NCBI GenBank assembly: GCA_016927965.1
Contig: JAFGLP010000052.1
Coordinates: forward strand, 1 to 28,298
DNA: 28,298 nucleotides
Source of the DNA: Dehalococcoidia bacterium
GTDB taxonomy: Bacteria > Chloroflexota > Dehalococcoidia > GIF9 > UBA5629
Direction of reading: 5' to 3'
Below are positions 23,741-28,298 of this stretch, piece by piece. The notes below the pieces were generated by a model. It made no database searches and was not told where the DNA came from. It saw only the letters and a program-made list of their open reading frames with translations. The position numbers and the translations under genes are program-made. Position 1 is the stretch's first letter. Every line of letters starts with the position of its first letter.

Positions 23741-24871
23741 GTGAAAAAGTCTATTTTTGTTACTATTCTTGTGGCTGTACTAGCAATTTCTTTTATGATG
23801 CCTTCCTGCACCTCATCTCCTGCTCCTGACGCCGCTTCTCAAACCCGTTCAACAAGTCCTGCTGAAGATAATAAAGTTTACGAGTTTTCATACAGCGTTT
23901 TTTTCCCTCCAACCCATCTGAATGCTGTGTTGGCTCAGCAGTATTGCGACGAAATAAATGCAAGGACCAACGGCAAAGTTAAGATAACGGTCTTTTCAGG
24001 CGGCACGTTAACACCTGCTCCCCAGGTATATGATGGTGTTGTTAATGGGCTCTCAGATATGGGGATGTCTGTCCTGGCTTATACGATGGGACGATTCCCG
24101 GCCTGTGAAATGATTGATTTACCACATGGTTATGCCAATGGTTTTGTCGCTACAAAAGTAGCTAATGATTTCTATAATGAATTCAAACCTGCAGAATTCG
24201 ACCAGGTACATGTTTTGTATTTCCATGCACATGGACCGAGTGTTATTTTATCAACCAAGAAACCCGTCAAACAGATTGAGGATCTCAAGGGTATGGTTAT
24301 CCGTTCAACCGGCGTGGGCGCCAAGATAATCGAAGCTTTGGGTGGAAAGGGTTACGGAGCCGCTCAGGGTGAAGCATATGAATTGATGTCCAAGGGCACT
24401 ATTGATGGCAGCTATACCCCGCGCGAGACATTGAAAGGATGGAAGCAAGCCGAAGTCATAAAGTATGTTACCGAATGTGTAGACGTTGGCAGCACAGCTG
24501 ATATGTTTGTGGTAATAAATAAAAGCAAATGGGATAGTCTTCCTGCCGATCTACAAAAAATATTTACAGATGTCAGTAACGAATGGATAGAAAAACATGG
24601 CAAAGTATGGACTTATTATGATAAGGTTGCCATCGATTACTTCAATACTTTTGAAGGCAGGGAAGTAATAAAATTATCGTCAAAGGAATCGGCAAAATGG
24701 ATGTCAGCAGCTACTCCTCTGAAAGATACTTACATCTCTGAAAGAATGGCGAAAGGTGTCCCTGCTGAGAGCTATGAGAAATACTTAAACGAAAGGGCAA
24801 AATACTGGGCTGCGAACTCGCCTTCTGAACAGGCATGCGCCGAATATGTTAATTCGGAACTAGTCAAGTAA
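23741..24871 (+). CDS. dctP: TRAP transporter substrate-binding lipoprotein (DctP family)
   Basis: Extracytoplasmic solute receptor that captures an organic acid and hands it to the TRAP membrane complex. It has 376 residues. The N terminus has a signal with lipobox-like MPSC, making C23 the probable lipidated residue, followed by a Ser/Pro/Ala-rich linker. The DctP motif KGMVIRSTGVGAKIIEALGG in mid-protein contains the arginine that binds the substrate carboxylate in this family. The start is GTG with AAGAGGAGGT upstream. It is the first gene of a dctP-dctQ-dctM-ligase operon with a structured leader. The ligand is unknown; a carboxylate that the downstream ligase activates would fit. Confidence 0.92.
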   Translation: MKKSIFVTILVAVLAISFMMPSCTSSPAPDAASQTRSTSPAEDNKVYEFSYSVFFPPTHLNAVLAQQYCDEINARTNGKVKITVFSGGTLTPAPQVYDGVVNGLSDMGMSVLAYTMGRFPACEMIDLPHGYANGFVATKVANDFYNEFKPAEFDQVHVLYFHAHGPSVILSTKKPVKQIEDLKGMVIRSTGVGAKIIEALGGKGYGAAQGEAYELMSKGTIDGSYTPRETLKGWKQAEVIKYVTECVDVGSTADMFVVINKSKWDSLPADLQKIFTDVSNEWIEKHGKVWTYYDKVAIDYFNTFEGREVIKLSSKESAKWMSAATPLKDTYISERMAKGVPAESYEKYLNERAKYWAANSPSEQACAEYVNSELVK

Positions 24872-24924
24872 TCGGTACTTATCAACAATGAAAGAATCGC
24901 AATTGCCAGTGGATTAAGCAAATC

Positions 24925-25416
24925 ATGAGAAACGGATTCAATAAATTTACGAATGTAGTGAACCTGATTGCCAGATGGTTAAACTGGATTGCAGGGGCCT
25001 CTCTCGTAATAATGGTGGTCTTAGTGATGATAGATGTTATAGGAACTAAGGCTTTTAAGACGCCGTTGCTTGGCGGCATCGAATTGGTTAGCTTGCTAAG
25101 CGTGATCGCTATTGCACTGGCAATTGCGCAAACTCAGATAGCGCATGGACACATTGAAGTTGAAATGCTGGTAGAAAAGTTTCCGAAGAATTTGCGTCAT
25201 GTGATTGCTGCAATAGTGCACATATTGGGGATTGTTTTATTCGTTATTTTGAGCTGGAAAAGCTTTGACTACGGAAAAGCTTTACATAACTGTGGCGAGG
25301 TATCGATGACATTACAATTACCTTATTATCCTTTTGTTTATGCATTAGGTATCAGCAGCATTATTGTTGCGCTTGTCCTGCTGGTGCAGTTTATTAAAAT
25401 CATAAAAGAGAGTTAA
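24925..25416 (+). CDS. dctQ: TRAP transporter small membrane subunit (DctQ family)
   Basis: Small four-helix membrane subunit required with DctM for sodium- or proton-driven uptake. The 163 residues show hydrophobic segments near 19-38, 52-70, 92-112 and 134-157. The motif MIDVIGTKAFKTPLLGGIELV (36-56) is typical of DctQ. It lies between dctP and dctM, 53 bases after the former and 4 bases before the latter. Its Shine-Dalgarno is weak. Confidence 0.9.
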   Translation: MRNGFNKFTNVVNLIARWLNWIAGASLVIMVVLVMIDVIGTKAFKTPLLGGIELVSLLSVIAIALAIAQTQIAHGHIEVEMLVEKFPKNLRHVIAAIVHILGIVLFVILSWKSFDYGKALHNCGEVSMTLQLPYYPFVYALGISSIIVALVLLVQFIKIIKES

Positions 25417-25420
25417 TCGA

Positions 25421-26725
25421 ATGTCTGGAATAATGATCGGCATAATAGGAGTGTTAGCTCTTATTGTTGTCTTTCTCCTGCGTATGCCGGTTGCATTTGC
25501 CATGGCTCTGGTAGGAGTCGTTGGCTTCAGTTTTCTCGTTTCTTTTGATGCCGGTATGAATGTACTGGCGCGGGATTTCTTCAGCATTTTCTCTTCATAT
25601 TCACTTACGGTAATTCCCATGTTTACGTTCATGGGATGTATAGCATCGGAGGCAGGTATGAGCAGGCGTCTGTATGATGCCGGTTATGTTCTCTTTGGCA
25701 AATTGCCGGGTGGCCTGGCGCTGGCCAGCGTACTTGGATGTGCTGGTTTTGCTGCCATTAATGGTTCGACCAGCGCTACCGCTGCGGCTATGGGGAAGGT
25801 CTGTATTCCCGAGATGAAACGCTATAAATATGATAATTCTATGGCAACTGGTATAGTGGCAGCGGCTGGCACTCTGGGAATTATGATTCCCCCCAGTACT
25901 ATTTTTATTGTTTACGGGATACTTACCGAGCAATCTATCGGTAAATTATTTATTTCAGGTGTTTTTCCTGGGATTCTCATTGCCGGTTTATTGATGGCCA
26001 CTGTAGCTATACTGTGCTGGCGCAAACCTGACGCTGCACCTGCTGCAGGCGCTTCTACTTTTAAGGAAAAGATAGAAGCCTTGACTGGAATAATAGAAAT
26101 GCTGGTGCTTTTTTGCTTTGTGATATTAGGATTATTTTTCGGCTGGTTCAGTCCTACCCAAGCAGGGGCTGTTGGCGTCACCGGAGCAATATTGATCGGA
26201 TTAATAACCAGGCAGTTGACGTGGGCCGGTTTCCTGAATGCATTGAAAGACACTATACGTATTACCTGCATGGTCATGGTTATCGTGGCAGGCGCAACTG
26301 TGTTCGGCCATTTCATTGCGGTTACGAAAATTCCCATGATACTAACGGACTGGGTGGTAGCATTGCCGTTGCATCCAATGGCAATCATGGGAATAATCAT
26401 CGTGATTTATATGATCGGCGGCTGCTTTATGGATTCTCTTGCGCTTATTACATTGACTATTCCCATTTTTTATCCGGCAGTACTGGCTTTAGGATTTGAT
26501 CCAATTTGGTTTGGCGTAATAATTGTACTGGTTACCGAGATTGGGGTAATAACCCCACCCGTAGGAATGAATGTTTATGTTATTAAAGGAATAGCACCGG
26601 AAGTGAGCCTGGGGACCATTTTTAGAGGGATATTTCCTTTTTGGGCTGCCCTTGCTGTGGCTGCGATAATACTACTTCTCTTCCCTCAAATAGCGACCTT
26701 TTTACCGAGTTTGGCAAAGTATTGA
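25421..26725 (+). CDS. dctM: TRAP transporter large permease (DctM family)
   Basis: Large membrane subunit that carries the transport path and uses the ion gradient. The 434 residues contain about 12 helices. The first helix with FLLRMPVAFAMALVG, the GCAGFAAINGSTSATAAAMGK loop (about residues 106-126) and GTLGIMIPPSTIFIVYGI (about 150-167) are DctM signatures; the last two form the substrate and sodium hairpin loops. The C-terminal repeat has TEIGVITPPVGMNVYVIKG. It is the third gene of the operon, with the ligase starting 33 bases later. Confidence 0.94.
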   Translation: MSGIMIGIIGVLALIVVFLLRMPVAFAMALVGVVGFSFLVSFDAGMNVLARDFFSIFSSYSLTVIPMFTFMGCIASEAGMSRRLYDAGYVLFGKLPGGLALASVLGCAGFAAINGSTSATAAAMGKVCIPEMKRYKYDNSMATGIVAAAGTLGIMIPPSTIFIVYGILTEQSIGKLFISGVFPGILIAGLLMATVAILCWRKPDAAPAAGASTFKEKIEALTGIIEMLVLFCFVILGLFFGWFSPTQAGAVGVTGAILIGLITRQLTWAGFLNALKDTIRITCMVMVIVAGATVFGHFIAVTKIPMILTDWVVALPLHPMAIMGIIIVIYMIGGCFMDSLALITLTIPIFYPAVLALGFDPIWFGVIIVLVTEIGVITPPVGMNVYVIKGIAPEVSLGTIFRGIFPFWAALAVAAIILLLFPQIATFLPSLAKY

Positions 26726-26758
26726 CAAGTACAAATTGATAATGATGAAGGTAACTAA

Positions 26759-28298
26759 ATGATAACGATTCCTGAGCTGCTGGCCAGAAATGCAAGAATG
26801 TATTCTGACGAGTGCGCTTTAATTGAACTCAAACCAAGTAAGCATTACCGGCGGGAAATTACATGGAGTTCCTTTGATCAGGAAGCTAACAGGGTGGCCA
26901 ATATGCTGCTTGATTCTGGAATTAAAAAAGGCGACAGAATCATTCACTGGATGATGAATTCTATTGACTGGTTGATTGTCTATTTCGGTATATTGCGAAC
27001 CGGGGCGTGGGTTGTGCCTCTTAATTACAGGTTTACTGCGGAGGACTTTAAATACTGCGTCGATATTTCTGAAGCTAGGATAGTGATAATCGGTGAAGAG
27101 TTTATCGAACGTGTGGATTCTATTAAAAGTAATTTATGTGGTATGCAGAATATTATTGCCACCGGCAATAATATTCCCGGTTATATGTCGCCATATAGTT
27201 CAGTGATTTCCAGATATCCCATTGATTCACCTCAAATAGAATTGAAAGAGGAAGAAAGCTGCAGCCTGTACTTTACTTCAGGCACAACAGGAGCCCCCAA
27301 GCCTATCCTTTTAACGCATAGTAATTTAAAATCCGCTGCCATTACCGAGTATGCCCATCATCATCAAGTTAAGGAGGATAATTTTATATTAATTCCGCCT
27401 TTATATCATACCGGATCGAAAATGCACTGGTTTGGCAGCCTGATAGTGGGCAGCAAGGCTACATTGCTTAATGAAGTAAGCCCGGGAAATATATTGGAAG
27501 CCGTAAGCAAGGAAAAGGGCACGATTGTTTGGCTGTTGGTCCCCTGGGCCTTTGATATATTAGGCGCCTTTGAGAGAGGCGAAATAAGAAAAAAAGATTT
27601 TGATTTAAGTTGCTGGAGGTTAATGCATATTGGTGCTCAACCTGTACCGCCGGCACTTGTAAAGAGCTGGAAAAAAATATTCCCGGATATGCAGTATGAT
27701 ACAAATTATGGATTGAGTGAATCCACCGGACCTGGATGTGTTCATCTTGGTATTGAAAATGAGAGAAAAGTCGGGGCAATAGGCAAGCCTGGTTTTAATT
27801 GGGAAGCTAAGATAGTCGACGAAAAAGGCATTGCGATAAAAAATGGAGCGGTAGGGGAGCTAATTGTGAGGGGAGATGGGGTGATGAGAGAATATTATCG
27901 CAATCCTGAAAAAACAGCAGAAACACTCAAAAATGGTTGGCTTTACACGGGTGATATGGCTACCATGGATGAAGAAGGTTTCATTTTCCTGGTGGATAGA
28001 AAGAAGGATGTAATCATAACAGGAGGCGAAAATATATACCCGGTGGAAGTTGAAGACACTTTACATAACGATAACAGGATTTATGATGTTGCGGTGATTG
28101 GTATCCCTGATGAAAGGCTTGGGGAAATTGCAGTTGCCATCATCGACACCAAGCCGGGATGTATATTAACCGAGTTAGAAGTACTGGATTTTTGTAATAA
28201 TCATCTGGCAAAGCACAAGGTTCCCAGAAAGGTTATTTTTGATAAAGTGCCGAGGAATCCCACAGGTAAAATTGAGAAGCCCAAGCTTAGAAAAAAAT
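26759..28298 (+). CDS. AMP-dependent acyl-CoA synthetase/ligase (3' end outside the window)
   Basis: Class I adenylate-forming enzyme activating a carboxylic acid to its CoA thioester. It is open for 513 codons to the window edge without a stop. The P-loop is YFTSGTTGAPKP (171-182; the usual KG is KP here), A5 is NYGLSES (316-322), A7 YTGD (396-399), A8 LVDRKKDVIITGGE (411-424), and the catalytic A10 lysine is K504 in PTGK. Only a few residues should be missing. GAAGGT precedes the ATG. It differs in size and group from the ligase at 17457-19355. Its place behind the TRAP genes suggests it traps the imported acid as CoA ester (inference). Confidence 0.93.
   Translation, partial: MITIPELLARNARMYSDECALIELKPSKHYRREITWSSFDQEANRVANMLLDSGIKKGDRIIHWMMNSIDWLIVYFGILRTGAWVVPLNYRFTAEDFKYCVDISEARIVIIGEEFIERVDSIKSNLCGMQNIIATGNNIPGYMSPYSSVISRYPIDSPQIELKEEESCSLYFTSGTTGAPKPILLTHSNLKSAAITEYAHHHQVKEDNFILIPPLYHTGSKMHWFGSLIVGSKATLLNEVSPGNILEAVSKEKGTIVWLLVPWAFDILGAFERGEIRKKDFDLSCWRLMHIGAQPVPPALVKSWKKIFPDMQYDTNYGLSESTGPGCVHLGIENERKVGAIGKPGFNWEAKIVDEKGIAIKNGAVGELIVRGDGVMREYYRNPEKTAETLKNGWLYTGDMATMDEEGFIFLVDRKKDVIITGGENIYPVEVEDTLHNDNRIYDVAVIGIPDERLGEIAVAIIDTKPGCILTELEVLDFCNNHLAKHKVPRKVIFDKVPRNPTGKIEKPKLRKK

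Noticed and set aside
24888..24917. Nine-codon open frame between dctP and dctQ
   Set aside because: Too short and without a ribosome site; nothing distinguishes it from chance.
25912..26400. 162-codon minus-strand open frame within dctM
   Set aside because: It is the complement of membrane-helix codons, with low-complexity composition and no start signals.

Overview
The window carries ordinary bacterial chromosomal DNA, densely coded, with many overlapping or nearly touching genes and frequent GTG/TTG starts. There is no sign of phage, insertion sequences, CRISPR or RNA genes. The gene content suggests an anaerobic, organic-acid or amino-acid using bacterium. A complete nuoA-D,H-N run without nuoE/F/G, a DUF2007-like small gene inside it, and nearby indolepyruvate ferredoxin oxidoreductase and TRAP genes would fit an uncultured Chloroflexota/Dehalococcoidia lineage. 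That placement is inference from gene content only.

Layout. (1) 65-1095, minus strand: rsmD-coaD, overlapping by 3 bases. (2) 1200-11366, plus strand: a promoter and then nuoABCDHIJK, a 64-residue DUF2007-like protein and nuoLMN, an 11-subunit complex I that lacks the NADH-oxidising module. (3) 11440-13295, plus strand: a strong promoter almost touching the ATG of NAD kinase (probably a leaderless mRNA), then an ArgA-like acetyltransferase and a Nudix ADP-ribose pyrophosphatase, coupled by 4-base overlaps. (4) 13338-13352: a small hairpin between convergent genes. (5) 23086 down to 13357, minus strand: a promoter, then iorA, iorB, a class I aminotransferase, a long-chain-type acyl-CoA synthetase, livH, livM, a binding lipoprotein and livF. 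No livG is present. (6) 23100-23399, minus strand: a GYD-domain protein with its own promoter. (7) 23532-28298, plus strand: a divergent promoter, a structured 5' leader, a TRAP transporter (dctP, dctQ, dctM) and a second acyl-CoA synthetase that runs off the window.

How the parts may work together (inference). The two divergent operons around 23.4 kb each pair a binding-protein-dependent uptake system with an AMP-forming CoA ligase. In the minus-strand operon, transamination followed by IorAB would convert amino acids to acyl- or aryl-CoA, CO2 and reduced ferredoxin. A complex I without NuoEFG is a natural candidate acceptor for such low-potential electrons. The least explained items are the pseudoknot-capable leader RNA of the TRAP operon, a TAACRTTTAGAG box repeated just downstream of two minus-strand promoters, the absent livG, and the strong hairpin between the aminotransferase and ligase genes.
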